Shown here: piece by piece, positions 17,246-26,182 of the stretch
Layout: every line of letters begins with the position of its first letter
Numbering within the stretch: position 1 is the stretch's first letter
Assembly (NCBI GenBank): GCA_009784185.1
Contig: WRCD01000005.1
Coordinates: forward strand, 65,868 to 112,932
DNA from: Bacillota bacterium
Lineage (GTDB): Bacteria > Bacillota > Clostridia > Christensenellales > UBA1242
Direction of reading: 5' to 3'
Length of the DNA stretch: 47,065 nucleotides
Translations under genes and position numbers: made by a program
Notes under the pieces: generated by a model
What the model was told of the DNA's origin: nothing
Seen by the model: only the letters and a program-made list of their open reading frames with translations
Database searches by the model: none

Positions 17246-17271
17246 AAAACCACTGGTTAGCCAGTGGTTTT
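17246..17271. terminator. Bidirectional intrinsic terminator
   Basis: AAAACCACTGG, loop TTAG, CCAGTGGTTTT, then AATTTT. An 11-bp perfect stem with U tracts in both directions, between the convergent unknown pair and engB, and overlapping the engB stop. Confidence 0.9.
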
Positions 17272-17842
17272 AATTTTCTATAATTCCCCAAATTTTTTCT
17301 TTACCAACCCTTTTGCTTGCGCTTACAACAACCACATCGTCTTTGCCTAGGCCAAGTGCCGCAGCAATTTCTCTTGCCTGGCGCGTTGCCTGGCTATGGC
17401 TGAGCTTATCTGCTTTAGTAACAACAACCGTAAACGGCAGTTGATAATGATACAGATACTGCAGCATTTCCTTGTCTTTTACGCTGGGCGTATGTCTTAT
17501 ATCCGCCAGCACAAACACGCGTTTTAGCTGCGGGCTGTTTTCTAAGTATCCGCCAATAAGCTGCTGCCATGCAGCTTGCTCTGTTTTGCCGGCTTGTGCA
17601 AACCCATAACCCGGCAGGTCAACAAATATGTATTTATCATTTATGTTAAAGTAGTTTATAAGTCTGGTTCTGCCCGGTGCAGAACTGGTTTTGGCTAAAG
17701 TATTGCGCTCCGCCAGATAATTAATCAGGCTGCTTTTACCTACATTGCTTCTGCCAACAAACGCAAACTCAGGAAGCCCGTAATCAACCAACTTGCTTCC
17801 AGTACCTGCACTTGTAATAAATTCAGCTTTTTTAATTATCAT
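17270..17842 (-). CDS. engB: Ribosome biogenesis GTPase EngB/YsxC
   Basis: Essential GTPase for large-subunit assembly. 190 residues from ATG at 17842 (MIIKKAEFI) behind GAAGGAAC; the frame to 17914 reads through a repeat. G1 GRSNVGKSSL, G2 region SSAPGRTRLINYF, G3 DLPGYGFA, G4 TKADKL and G5 SASK are all present. It ends the tig-clpP-clpX-lon-engB block, as ysxC follows lon in Bacillus. Confidence 0.95.
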   Translation of the reverse strand: MIIKKAEFITSAGTGSKLVDYGLPEFAFVGRSNVGKSSLINYLAERNTLAKTSSAPGRTRLINYFNINDKYIFVDLPGYGFAQAGKTEQAAWQQLIGGYLENSPQLKRVFVLADIRHTPSVKDKEMLQYLYHYQLPFTVVVTKADKLSHSQATRQAREIAAALGLGKDDVVVVSASKRVGKEKIWGIIEN

Positions 17843-17870
17843 ATAGTTCCTTCTTGCGTAGAGTGCCAAA

Positions 17871-17948
17871 CAGGGGCGGCGCGAAGTGACGGTGGATGTG
17901 TTTTGCGTAGGCACGTAACAGACACCGTCAGCTTCGTAGCCGCCCCTT
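17871..17948. repeat. Intergenic palindromic repeat, GTGTTTTGCG variant
   Basis: GGGGCGGCGCGAAGTGACGG, central TGTGTTTTGCGTAGGCACG, then CCGTCAGCTTCGTAGCCGCC. The same core occurs at 36560-36661 and nowhere else noticed in the window. Confidence 0.8.
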
Positions 17949-17953
17949 ACACA

Positions 17954-20299
17954 CTACTTTTCAAGCGCTAAATGCAGCACTTCCCTAATATTGCTAACCA
18001 GATTAATTTTAAGCTTAGACATAACCTCTTCGGGTATGTCCCAAAGGTCATGCTCGTTGTCTTTTGGCAATATTACATTTATTGCTCCAACCCTTGCTGC
18101 CGCTATAAGCTTATCTCTCGTGCCGCCAATCGGCAGTACTCTGCCGCGCAAACTGACTTCGCCCGTCATGCTGTAATGCGGCTTTAACGCACGGAGCGTA
18201 AATGCAGACACTATTGCAGTTGTTGTTGCTATACCTGCACTCGGCCCCTCAACCCCGCTGTGAGAAGCCGGAAAATGCACGTGCAGGTCGGTAGTTTCAA
18301 ACCTGCTCTCATCAATTTTAAGTTCTTTTGCCATTGTTTTAACCAGACTGTACGAAGCCTGTGCCGACTCCTGCGCTACCTTGCCCATCTGCCCCGTCAG
18401 CACAACCTTATCTTTACCCTTGCTCAGTGCCACTTCAATCAGCAGCGGCACGCCCCCAACTCCGCCTGCCGTAGCCAGGCCCACAACCTCGCCAACGTTT
18501 CCGCCCTTATACATATTTAGTTCACGGCTAAATTCATTGCCCATAAAATCAGCAAGAGTTTTAGTTGTAACGGCTTCTGCCTTTCCCAGCTCCAATTTCA
18601 TCATTGCAGTTTTCCTGCAGATTTTAGCAATTGCCCGCTCAAGGTTCCGCACGCCGGCCTCAAAAGTGTATTCCCGGATAATTTTACTAAGCACGGCATC
18701 GGTAAGCTTTATTGTGCCTTCTTTAAGTCCGGCCAATGCTTCCTGCTTTGCTATTAAATGACGCTTAGCAATCTGAATTTTTTCTATCTCGGTATATGTA
18801 CTTAATTTAATTATCTCCATTCTGTCTAAGAGCGGCTTAGGAATAGTGTCTAATGTGTTTGCCGTAGTTATAAACAGCACCTTGCTTAAGTCATACGGAA
18901 CTTCCAGAAAGTGGTCTTTAAAATTGTTGTTCTGTTCGGGGTCTAAAACCTCCAACAGCGCACTTGCCGGATCGCCTTTAATATCACGCGTAACCTTATC
19001 AATCTCATCAAGCAGAAACACGGGGTTGATAGTACCCGCCTGTTTCATTCCCGCAATAATTCTGCCCGGCATTGCACCAACATAGGTTCGCCTGTGCCCT
19101 CTTATAATGCTCTCATCAGATACCCCGCCAAGGCTGACTTGTACAAAATTTCTGCCCAGAGCCTTGGCTATACTCTTAGCAATACTGGTTTTCCCGACGC
19201 CCGGAGGCCCAACAAAACATAAAATCTGCCCGCTTACCTTGCCTGTGGTCTGCATTACTGCCATTGTTTCCATAATCCGTTCTTTTACTTTAGCCAAAGC
19301 GTAGTGGTCGGCATCCAGCACAACTCTGGCCGCCTTTATATTCAAATTATCTTCGGTTTTTTGCTGCCAAGGCAGCTCAATAACCGTCTCAATAAAGTTT
19401 CGCACATACCCCACCTCCGGCGAGCCGAACGGCAGTTTTTTAAGCTTGTTAACCTCTTTCAGGCTTTTTTCTTCAATATCTTTAGGCATATTCAGAGTTT
19501 TTATTTTATCGGCAAACTCCTCTATTTCGTCAACATCACCGTTAAGCTCCTCGTTTATTGCCCGCATCTGCTCCCGCAGATACATTTCCTTTTGTGTTTT
19601 ATTTATGTTGCTGGTTACACGCTCGTTTACACTCTTCCGTACAAGTGCCGCCTCATACGATTCCTGAAGCCCCGCACACACCAGTTCCAGCCGCTTTTCA
19701 ACATCGGTTTCCTCTAAAACCTTTTGCTGCATTTCATACTCTTTAAAAATAACGTGCACACATAAGTCGGCAAACCGCTCGGGCGTCTGGTCTTTCATAA
19801 AAAGCGGCCCCTGAAGCTCCAACGGAATGTTAGGGTCAATCTTAACCCATTGCATAAGCGTTTTGTATGCCTTATCAAACAACTCATACGCTTTTATAGT
19901 TGCGGTGTTTTTGCTTACAAACTTACTGATTTCCACTTGAAGGTATTCGTTGTCGTTTACCACTTTGCTTATATTAACCCTGGCCTCGCCTACCACAACA
20001 GCTTTCAGTGTATGACTGTCCACCTCGCTCATGTGTTTAATTGCGCAAATACAACCCACTTTATATAGGTTGCCGTCAGTTTCATGCTGAGTAATCAGCA
20101 CTATCTTCTCACGCCTGCGGTAAGCATCGCGCACACCGTTTGCGGTACTAAGCTTTCCAATTTCACAGGTAATAGTAACGTATGGAACTGCTACCACTCC
20201 CATCATCTCCACCGCATTAAACAGCTTACCGTTATACTCATTGTGGCCGCCCGATACATACTCGTTTTCCGCAGGCCTTGTTTCCAGTTTTTCAGACAT
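17954..20299 (-). CDS. lon: ATP-dependent protease Lon
   Basis: Cytoplasmic AAA+ protease for damaged and regulatory proteins. 782 residues from ATG at 20299 (MSEKLETRP) after GAGGAGTGTT. Domains in order: N-terminal substrate domain (about 20-210), coiled linker (MYLREQMRAINEELNG), AAA+ with Walker A GPPGVGKTS and Walker B VFLLDEIDKV, then the protease with the Ser687-Lys730 dyad (GPSAG and GGTRDKLIAAARVG), spaced 43 residues as in E. coli. The loop before the nucleophile, HFPASHSGVEGPSAG, differs from the usual HVPEGATPKDGPSAG. It has its own promoter and is insulated from clpX by a terminator. Confidence 0.96.
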   Translation of the reverse strand: MSEKLETRPAENEYVSGGHNEYNGKLFNAVEMMGVVAVPYVTITCEIGKLSTANGVRDAYRRREKIVLITQHETDGNLYKVGCICAIKHMSEVDSHTLKAVVVGEARVNISKVVNDNEYLQVEISKFVSKNTATIKAYELFDKAYKTLMQWVKIDPNIPLELQGPLFMKDQTPERFADLCVHVIFKEYEMQQKVLEETDVEKRLELVCAGLQESYEAALVRKSVNERVTSNINKTQKEMYLREQMRAINEELNGDVDEIEEFADKIKTLNMPKDIEEKSLKEVNKLKKLPFGSPEVGYVRNFIETVIELPWQQKTEDNLNIKAARVVLDADHYALAKVKERIMETMAVMQTTGKVSGQILCFVGPPGVGKTSIAKSIAKALGRNFVQVSLGGVSDESIIRGHRRTYVGAMPGRIIAGMKQAGTINPVFLLDEIDKVTRDIKGDPASALLEVLDPEQNNNFKDHFLEVPYDLSKVLFITTANTLDTIPKPLLDRMEIIKLSTYTEIEKIQIAKRHLIAKQEALAGLKEGTIKLTDAVLSKIIREYTFEAGVRNLERAIAKICRKTAMMKLELGKAEAVTTKTLADFMGNEFSRELNMYKGGNVGEVVGLATAGGVGGVPLLIEVALSKGKDKVVLTGQMGKVAQESAQASYSLVKTMAKELKIDESRFETTDLHVHFPASHSGVEGPSAGIATTTAIVSAFTLRALKPHYSMTGEVSLRGRVLPIGGTRDKLIAAARVGAINVILPKDNEHDLWDIPEEVMSKLKINLVSNIREVLHLALEK

Positions 20300-20329
20300 A
20301 ACACTCCTCATTGTACTAAAAGTGGACTA

Positions 20330-20358
20330 ATTATATATTAATTCAACAATAAATGCAA
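20330..20358 (-). promoter_or_regulatory. Promoter of lon
   Basis: TTGCAT (20353-20358), 17-bp spacer, TATAAT (20330-20335) on the minus strand, 30 bp before the lon ATG and just past the clpX terminator. No HrcA-type CIRCE operator was seen. Confidence 0.65.
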
Positions 20359-20370
20359 CTCTTAACGCAC

Positions 20371-20397
20371 AAAAAGAGTATGGCTTGCACCACACTC
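20371..20397 (-). terminator. Intrinsic terminator after clpX
   Basis: GAGTGTGG, loop TGCAAG, CCATACTC (one G-T pair), then TTTTT on the minus strand. Confidence 0.8.
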
Positions 20398-20408
20398 CGA
20401 ATCTGTTT

Positions 20409-21686
20409 TTAAGCGTTTTGCACGATTTTTGTCGATTTTTGTTCTATGCCGGAGTGGGTTTGTTTAATCACCTTCGGCTTAGCCTTGTTTAATATACAAT
20501 CCTCGTCAATAATAATTTTACTGATAGTCTTATCACTTGGTGCCGTAAACATAATTTCAAGCATAGCCTCTTCCAAAATTGTACGAAGCCCCCTTGCCCC
20601 GGTGTTTAGCTTTATTGCTTTTTCGGCAACTGCCGTAATTGCACTGTCTTCAAAATAAAGCTCTGCGCCGTCAATGCTTAAAAGCGTCTTAAACTGCTCG
20701 GTAATACAGTTTTTTGGCAGCGTCAGAATATCAATCAATGCAGCCTTATCCAAAGAATCTAACCCAACCACTACCGGAAGCCTGCCAACAAACTCAGGTA
20801 TAAGCCCAAACTTAACCAGGTCGTCCGGTGCAGCATCTTTTACAAATTTATAGTTCTGCCCAATTGAAGCCTGTTCCGATTTGGAATTAAACCCTACATT
20901 TCGTTTGTTCTTGCGTTCGGCTACAATTTCTTCCAGTTTTACAAAGCTTCCTCCGCAGATAAACAATATATTGGCCGTGTTAATGCTTATGTTTTCCTGG
21001 TGCGGGTGTTTCCGCCCGCCGTTTGGCGGAACACTTGCAACCGTGCCCTCAAGTATCTTGAGCAGCGCCTGCTGAACCCCTTCGCCCGAAACATCCCGTG
21101 TAAGATTGCGGCTTTCAGCCTTTTTGGCAATTTTATCAATTTCATCAATATAAATGATTCCTGTTTCGGCCTTAGATAAATTAAACTCCGCGGAGTGTAA
21201 AAGCCGTGTTAAAATGCTTTCAACATCATCCCCCACATACCCCGCTTCTGTTAAAGTAGTTGCGTCAACATGAGCAAACGGCACGTCCAGTACTTTAGCA
21301 AGACTTTTAGCCAGCAGGGTTTTTCCGCTGCCGGTTGGCCCTATTAACAGAATGTTGCTTTTATCCAGCTCAACCTTATCACTCTTTTTGCCGCGCTCCA
21401 GATTATAATTAACCCGCTTGTAATGGTTGTAAACCGCAACCGCCATTGCCCGTTTTGCAGAATCCTGTCCGATTATAAACTCGTCTAATTTAGCCTTAAT
21501 TTCACACGGAACGGGCAAGGACAGTTTTGTGCACATAGGACGCTTTTCTTCGCTCATTATCTCACGGCAGATATCCACACACGTGTTGCAAATAAACGAG
21601 CCCCCGTTGGGGCTTGCCACAAGCCGGCGCACCTCAGCCTGGCTTTTTCCGCAAAACGAACAAAACATATCAGAATTGTTAAGCAT
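20409..21686 (-). CDS. clpX: ATP-dependent Clp protease ATP-binding subunit ClpX
   Basis: Hexameric AAA+ unfoldase for ClpP, 425 residues. The N-terminal zinc-binding domain is intact ([11 protein letters not shown] then CNTCVDIC), followed by Walker [26 protein letters not shown], Walker [14 protein letters not shown], the [16 protein letters not shown] sensor region and the ClpP-binding loop region [11 protein letters not shown]. Start is ATG at 21686, with GAGGGGAATC upstream that belongs to a repeat fragment. It lies directly after clpP. Confidence 0.96.
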   Translation of the reverse strand: MLNNSDMFCSFCGKSQAEVRRLVASPNGGSFICNTCVDICREIMSEEKRPMCTKLSLPVPCEIKAKLDEFIIGQDSAKRAMAVAVYNHYKRVNYNLERGKKSDKVELDKSNILLIGPTGSGKTLLAKSLAKVLDVPFAHVDATTLTEAGYVGDDVESILTRLLHSAEFNLSKAETGIIYIDEIDKIAKKAESRNLTRDVSGEGVQQALLKILEGTVASVPPNGGRKHPHQENISINTANILFICGGSFVKLEEIVAERKNKRNVGFNSKSEQASIGQNYKFVKDAAPDDLVKFGLIPEFVGRLPVVVGLDSLDKAALIDILTLPKNCITEQFKTLLSIDGAELYFEDSAITAVAEKAIKLNTGARGLRTILEEAMLEIMFTAPSDKTISKIIIDEDCILNKAKPKVIKQTHSGIEQKSTKIVQNA

Positions 21687-21689
21687 AAA

Positions 21690-21824
21690 AAGATTCCCCT
21701 CTTTGAAACATCCTCTATTCTCCCTTGAGCCAAGGGAGTACGCCGATAGGCGGGAGGGTTGTGTTTGCTAAACTGTCACAACCCCCGGCGCTGCGCGCCA
21801 CCCCCTTTGCTAAAGGGGGAATTA
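21690..21824. repeat. Intergenic repeat: fragment plus paired CTCCC/CCCCC copy
   Basis: A fragment GATTCCCCTCTTTGAA, then a full pair edged ATTCTCCCTTGAGCCAAGG and TTTGCTAAAGGGGGAATTA. Inner arms GGGAGGGTTGTG and CACAACCCCCGG, hairpin GGCGCTGCGCGCC. The edge provides the TAA stop of clpP, and the fragment overlaps the clpX ribosome binding site. Confidence 0.85.
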
Positions 21825-22481
21825 TCTCAACTGCTTCTTTGCTTTTGTCTTTACCAACTTCTTTTCGTTCGTTGCTTTTTCGTTTACCAGTACCTGTGCT
21901 TCTTTTTCACTGACCAGAATTTTATCCGCAATTCCGTACTTAACAGCTTCTGCTCCGCTCATGTAGTTATCGCGCTCAATATCCAGAAGTACCGTTTTAA
22001 CATTTTTGCCGCAGCATTCTGCCAAGATTTCAGCATACTTCTGTCTGTCTTTAATACCTTCCTTGTAGTATATTTCAATCTCGGTAATCTGCCCCTTAAC
22101 GCCTCCCCACGGCTGATGTATCATAACCTTGCTGTTCGGTAATATAAACCGCCTTCCGGCCTGGCCCGCCGCAAGCACAAGCGCAGCAGCACTGGCAGCC
22201 AGCCCTAAACAGTTTGTGGCAACCGGGCACTTTATATACCTGATTGTATCAATAATAGCAAAACCGGAAAGGGCTAGCCCTCCCGGTGAGTTGATATATA
22301 TATTTATCTCTTTCTTCTGATCCTTGCTCTCCAGATACAGCAGTTGAGCAATAACCGTGTTTGCGCTTGATTCGTTTATCTCGCCGGTTACAAAAACAAT
22401 CCTGTCTTCCAGCAGGCGGCTGTATATGTCATAACTCCTCTCTCCGTTTGCGGTTTTATCAATTACTGTAGGAATCAGCAT
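21822..22481 (-). CDS. clpP: ATP-dependent Clp protease proteolytic subunit ClpP
   Basis: Serine peptidase barrel working with ClpX, 219 residues. The triad is Ser97 (GLAASAAA), His122 (MIHQPWGG) and Asp171 (DIERDNYMS), matching E. coli numbering. INSPGGLALSGFAIIDTI is typical. The oligomer motif around the nucleophile reads ASAAA where most ClpPs have ASMGA. The C-terminus has a lysine-rich tail (EKKLVKTKAKKQLR) about 20 residues beyond the usual end, closed by a stop codon at the edge of an intergenic repeat. It lies between tig and clpX. Confidence 0.95.
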   Translation of the reverse strand: MLIPTVIDKTANGERSYDIYSRLLEDRIVFVTGEINESSANTVIAQLLYLESKDQKKEINIYINSPGGLALSGFAIIDTIRYIKCPVATNCLGLAASAAALVLAAGQAGRRFILPNSKVMIHQPWGGVKGQITEIEIYYKEGIKDRQKYAEILAECCGKNVKTVLLDIERDNYMSGAEAVKYGIADKILVSEKEAQVLVNEKATNEKKLVKTKAKKQLR

Positions 22482-22525
22482 ATACTTAGCCCCTTATAAG
22501 GAACTTAAAGATGGCTTTACCGTCA

Positions 22526-22661
22526 GAATTCCCCTTCCCCGAAGGGGTGGATGCCGAGCCGTAGAGGCAGAGGCAGACGGGGTAGCCGCCGCGCAGAGCG
22601 GCGCAAAGATTCTAACACACCCCGTCACTTCGTGACACCCCTCACGAAGAGGGGAATTTTT
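22526..22661. repeat. Double-hairpin intergenic repeat, paired copy
   Basis: Edges GAATTCCCCTTCCCCGAAGG and CCTCACGAAGAGGGGAATTT, inner GACGGGGTAGCCGCC and CACACCCCGTC, hairpins GCCGCGCAGAGCGGC and GTCACTTCGTGAC. It sits between tig and clpP. Confidence 0.88.
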
Positions 22662-22687
22662 GTGCACCAATAAAATTCCGTTTATTA

Positions 22688-23974
22688 CTAATCAACAACC
22701 TTGTTAAGTTCGTACAACTTGTTAATCAGCTTATTCATAAGTATATCATTAGCAAGATAATCTAATTGCCGGGGCTTGATAATCTTTTTGTATTCTTCTA
22801 GGGTTTTGTTGCTCATTTTGGCATAATCTGACAACTTTGCATTCATGTCCTCTTCGGACACCCGCAGGGCCTCGGCTTTTACAATTGCCTCCAGCACCAG
22901 CTTGGTTTTAGCAATGGCCTTGGCTTCTTCTTTTTTTCCTGCTCTCATATCCTCAACTGTAGTGTTCATGTATTTAGCATATCCCTCTAAGTCAAGCCCC
23001 TGATATTGCAGCTTGTATTCCAAATCCTTCATTATTGCATCCTGCTGGTCCGATATCAACGCTTCCGGAAGTTCAATTTCCGTTGCCTTTACAATGCTGT
23101 CAATCAGAGCATTGTCTGTCTTGGCCTTAGCATCGTCTCCGGATACTTTAACAAGCTGTGCCCTAACATCTTCTCGGTATTCGTCAAAACTTTTAAACTC
23201 GCCCATTTTTTTAGCGTATTCGGCGTCTTTAGCGGGCAGCACCTTCTCACTAACCAGCTTAACCTTGCACTTAAACATTGCGTCCTTGCCGGCCAAAGCC
23301 TCCGCACCGTAGTCCTTGGGGAATGTGACATTAACCGTAACATCCGCTCCGGCTTTTTTACCAACCAGCTGTTCCTCAAAACCGGGAACAAAATTGCCGC
23401 TTCCAAGCTCCAGCTTGTGGTCAGAAGCTGTGCCGCCGTCAAACTTAACGTTGTTGATATACCCCTCAAAATCGATGGTAACTATATCACCCATTTTAGA
23501 CTCGCGCTTAACTTCCTTACTGGTTGCGTTATGATTTCTGCCGCGCTCAATCTCATCGTCAATCTCTTTTTCGGATACATTTGCCTTAACGCGCTTAACC
23601 GTAATGCCCTTGTAGTTGCCCAGCTTAAACTCAGGCATACAAACTACTTCTATAGTAACAGTTACGCCGCCCTCATCCATTTCGGTTACTTCAACAACCG
23701 GCTGGCTAATCGGGTCAAAGGTTTTGTCGCTTTCTAAAATCTCACGGTAACACGCATTAATCAGCATATTAATAGCTTCATCCCAAAAAACAATTTTGCC
23801 GTAGTTCTTTTCAATAACAGCCTGAGGCACGTGCCCTGCCCTAAAGCCCTGCACCTTATACTCGCCCTTGGTTTTGTTGTAACTGTCTTTAATGGCCTTA
23901 ACCCAAGCGTCCCCCTTGCAAGTTAATGTAATTAATCTCTTGCTTTTGTCTAAATTCTTAATCTCGTATTTCAT
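22688..23974 (-). CDS. tig: Trigger factor (ribosome-associated chaperone/PPIase)
   Basis: 428 residues, the family length. N-terminal ribosome-binding domain with the signature-like GFRAGHVPQAVIEKNYG, central FKBP-type domain (GDIVTIDFEGYINNVKFDGG, ELGSGNFVPGFEEQLVGKKAG, VTFPKDYGAEALAGKDAMFKCKV), then the helical C-terminal chaperone arms. ATG at 23974 follows AAAGGAGTAAGATAT, which overlaps the 3' end of rhuM five bases upstream. It heads the protease block as in other Firmicutes. Confidence 0.95.
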   Translation of the reverse strand: MKYEIKNLDKSKRLITLTCKGDAWVKAIKDSYNKTKGEYKVQGFRAGHVPQAVIEKNYGKIVFWDEAINMLINACYREILESDKTFDPISQPVVEVTEMDEGGVTVTIEVVCMPEFKLGNYKGITVKRVKANVSEKEIDDEIERGRNHNATSKEVKRESKMGDIVTIDFEGYINNVKFDGGTASDHKLELGSGNFVPGFEEQLVGKKAGADVTVNVTFPKDYGAEALAGKDAMFKCKVKLVSEKVLPAKDAEYAKKMGEFKSFDEYREDVRAQLVKVSGDDAKAKTDNALIDSIVKATEIELPEALISDQQDAIMKDLEYKLQYQGLDLEGYAKYMNTTVEDMRAGKKEEAKAIAKTKLVLEAIVKAEALRVSEEDMNAKLSDYAKMSNKTLEEYKKIIKPRQLDYLANDILMNKLINKLYELNKVVD

Positions 23975-23979
23975 ATATC

Positions 23980-25002
23980 TTACTCCTTTCTGCCTTTTGG
24001 TTTTTTGTTTTCTAATAGTTTATATGTGCTTTTTATTGTATCTAAATAGTCCTTTTCTACCTGAGTCAACTCTAAATTTGTTTTTGCCTTGTACTTATCA
24101 TACTCCTCCGCTGCAATCTGCATCGCTTCTTCATGGCTCACTTTGCCGGCATTTGTTAAAAGTTTTTTCTTCCGATATATAATAAAGCCTTCCAACTCCT
24201 TGACCCAGTCTTTCATATACATTACGATTTGTTCTCGCGCTTTCATGTTTGCAATATCCAAATATGCGTTAACCATTAAATTTAAGTCGACTATTTCGTC
24301 CTTGCTTAAGTAATTTTTTGCCACTATGGCTTCATGTTTTTGCGGGCGGTTTCCAACAAAGGCAGTCAGCCCCATAAACGGAAGTTCGGCATTTGCTCGT
24401 CCCGCAATCAACTCAGCAGCAGTATGCTGGTTAATTGAGTAAAGTAACTTGTTTTGGATTTCTTTAAAAAACGCTACTGCTATCTCGCTCTTTGCATCAT
24501 AGTCGATACTGGTAGCAAACAGGTCAAGCACTTGTCTATAAAAAACCTTTTCGCTTGAACGAATGTCACGAATCCTCTCCAACAGTTCTCTAAAATAGTT
24601 GCCGCCGCCGACCTGTTTTAAGGCTTCGTCATTCATGGCAAAACCTTTCTTCATGTACTCCTCAAGAATGCTGCTTGCCCACTTTCTGAACTGAATACCA
24701 CGATGCGATTTTACACGATAACCAACGGCAAGAACCATTTTAAGATTATACATTTGTGTCGGCCGTTGTTTACTAAAGTGCAAATTTTGCACTTTAGTCA
24801 TAACTTCATTCTCGTTAAGTTCGCCCTCTTCCAAAATATTTTGAATATGTTTGTTTACCACGGTTCTGTCTTTTTGAAAAAGTTCGCCCATCTGTGTTTG
24901 ACTCAGCCAAACAGTTTCGCCGTCAAAAGCAACTTCCACCTTAGTTTGACCGTCCTCGGTTTGATATAAAAGGATTTCGCCTCTGCTTTCTTGATTTGTC
25001 AA
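23980..25002 (-). CDS. RhuM-family protein
   Basis: 340 residues, RhuM family (named for a Salmonella pathogenicity island gene; molecular role unsettled). The N-terminal VWLSQTQMGELFQKDRTVVNKHIQNILEEGEL looks like a DNA-binding helical unit, then YNLKMVLAVGYRVKSHRGIQFRKWAS and YFRELLERIRDIRSSEKVFYRQVLDLF are family hallmarks; a Fic-like AFFKEIQNKLLYSINQHTAAELI follows. TTG start at 25002 with GGAGAG six bases upstream, and its own promoter. Such genes are typically on islands with defence or toxin systems; here it has been placed so that tig starts five bases after its stop. Confidence 0.88.
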   Translation of the reverse strand: MTNQESRGEILLYQTEDGQTKVEVAFDGETVWLSQTQMGELFQKDRTVVNKHIQNILEEGELNENEVMTKVQNLHFSKQRPTQMYNLKMVLAVGYRVKSHRGIQFRKWASSILEEYMKKGFAMNDEALKQVGGGNYFRELLERIRDIRSSEKVFYRQVLDLFATSIDYDAKSEIAVAFFKEIQNKLLYSINQHTAAELIAGRANAELPFMGLTAFVGNRPQKHEAIVAKNYLSKDEIVDLNLMVNAYLDIANMKAREQIVMYMKDWVKELEGFIIYRKKKLLTNAGKVSHEEAMQIAAEEYDKYKAKTNLELTQVEKDYLDTIKSTYKLLENKKPKGRKE

Positions 25003-25032
25003 TCTAACTCTCCAATAAAAAACAATAATGGC

Positions 25033-25061
25033 ATTATACCATTATTATCTTAATTTGTAAA
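25033..25061 (-). promoter_or_regulatory. Promoter of rhuM (and probably tig)
   Basis: TTTACA (25056-25061), 17-bp spacer, TATAAT (25033-25038) with extended TGGTATAAT on the minus strand. A short inverted repeat ATAATGGTATAATGCCATTAT overlaps the -10 and could be an operator. Confidence 0.78.
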
Positions 25062-25080
25062 CAGGTTATAATCTGATTTT

Positions 25081-25701
25081 CTAAACACGCTTCAATTTGG
25101 CGAATCTCTCTTCTGCCTTTGGAAGTTGTGCAGAATAGGCATCCTTAACCATAGTTAGTGACTCCCTCATAAAACCTGCCTTGGCCGAATCCTTTTCCAA
25201 ACCGATGTCCTTTTCTTTTGCGTCACAAACTTCTTTAAGTATTTCAGTGCGCCTAGTTAAAGGTACTTCATTGTCTAAGGAATGACTATATCCGACACGC
25301 CGATAATAGCTGTCTAAAGCATATCTAACCGAAGAATTACATTTGTCTTTTCTCCGTTTATATGTGTTTTCTGGAGTGTCGCCTTGGTACTGCTCGCGTT
25401 TCCACATTCCTTCTATATATGCCCTAGATAAAGCTTCGTACACAGCAATCTCTGCCCTTTCTTTATCATTTTTAAATTTAAAATCACTCTCGGTTTCTGG
25501 GTCCTTTATTACAGCGGCTTTTGCTACTTTAAAATTCTCTCTTATATTCTTGTCAAAATCCCCCCTAATAAGCAACCATAAGAAGTTAGTCCTATCAAAA
25601 TTTGCAATTGCCGCAAGCGCCGCCTCCTCGCTGGATATCTTTACTTTCACAGACCCACTTTCCGCCTCTTCTTTAAACCATTCTCTCGCACCAGTTGCCA
25701 T
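25081..25701 (-). CDS. Unknown soluble alpha-helical protein
   Basis: Not recognised. 206 residues, start ATG at 25701 behind AAAGGAGATAAACAA, with its own promoter. Highly charged and predicted largely helical, with no membrane segment or signal peptide. Notable segments are FLWLLIRGDFDKNIRENFKVAKAAVIKDP and RRKDKCNSSVRYALDSYYRRVGYSHSLD. It stands alone between two membrane protein genes and rhuM, all on the same strand; no terminator separates it from rhuM. Confidence 0.7.
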   Translation of the reverse strand: MATGAREWFKEEAESGSVKVKISSEEAALAAIANFDRTNFLWLLIRGDFDKNIRENFKVAKAAVIKDPETESDFKFKNDKERAEIAVYEALSRAYIEGMWKREQYQGDTPENTYKRRKDKCNSSVRYALDSYYRRVGYSHSLDNEVPLTRRTEILKEVCDAKEKDIGLEKDSAKAGFMRESLTMVKDAYSAQLPKAEERFAKLKRV

Positions 25702-25736
25702 TTGTTTATCTCCTTTCTGTTTGTTATCTATATCTC

Positions 25737-25765
25737 ATTGTACCACCGCCCTAATAAAAAGTCAA
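25737..25765 (-). promoter_or_regulatory. Promoter of the unknown 206-residue gene
   Basis: TTGACT (25760-25765), 17-bp spacer, TACAAT (25737-25742) with extended TGGTACAAT on the minus strand, 36 bp before the ATG. Confidence 0.75.
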
Positions 25766-25779
25766 GAGTTTTAAAATTT

Positions 25780-26163
25780 TTATGTCAGCGTTATAAGATA
25801 CACAAAAAACGACACGCACGCGCCTACGCAAAACACGCAGGCCAAAAACAAAAGCAGTTTATTTGTGGCGGCCAGTTTCAAGTCGTATTCTTTTTTCCTG
25901 TCGTACTTAAACTCATGCACTGCGCTTGGCCGGCCAACTTCCTCGGCATACAGATACGCGTCAACGTAGCGCTGCTTACGCACATTGCGGCGGAAATCTC
26001 TGTAGCCTAAAAAGGTAATTACGGCCGCCGTTCCAAACGAGCCTGCAAACCCCGCCACGCATAGATACGAGAAAAACCCCCAAACAAAGTTGAGGCCCAG
26101 GCTCAGCAGCGTGAATGCCGCTAAGGACATCAAAACAATGTATTTGGGAGTTTTCCACCACAT
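25780..26163 (-). CDS. Unknown membrane protein, four helices
   Basis: Not recognised. 127 residues with two hydrophobic hairpins: helices at about 10-28 and 32-52, a charged middle (YRDFRRNVRKQRYVDAYLYAEEVGRP), then about 100-125. It lies 19 bp after the three-helix membrane protein gene and shares its promoter. Start ATG at 26163 (MWWKTPKYIVL); the ribosome binding site is weak (TAGGATAAACTAATT). Confidence 0.65.
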   Translation of the reverse strand: MWWKTPKYIVLMSLAAFTLLSLGLNFVWGFFSYLCVAGFAGSFGTAAVITFLGYRDFRRNVRKQRYVDAYLYAEEVGRPSAVHEFKYDRKKEYDLKLAATNKLLLFLACVFCVGACVSFFVYLITLT

Positions 26164-26182
26164 AATTAGTTTATCCTAAATT

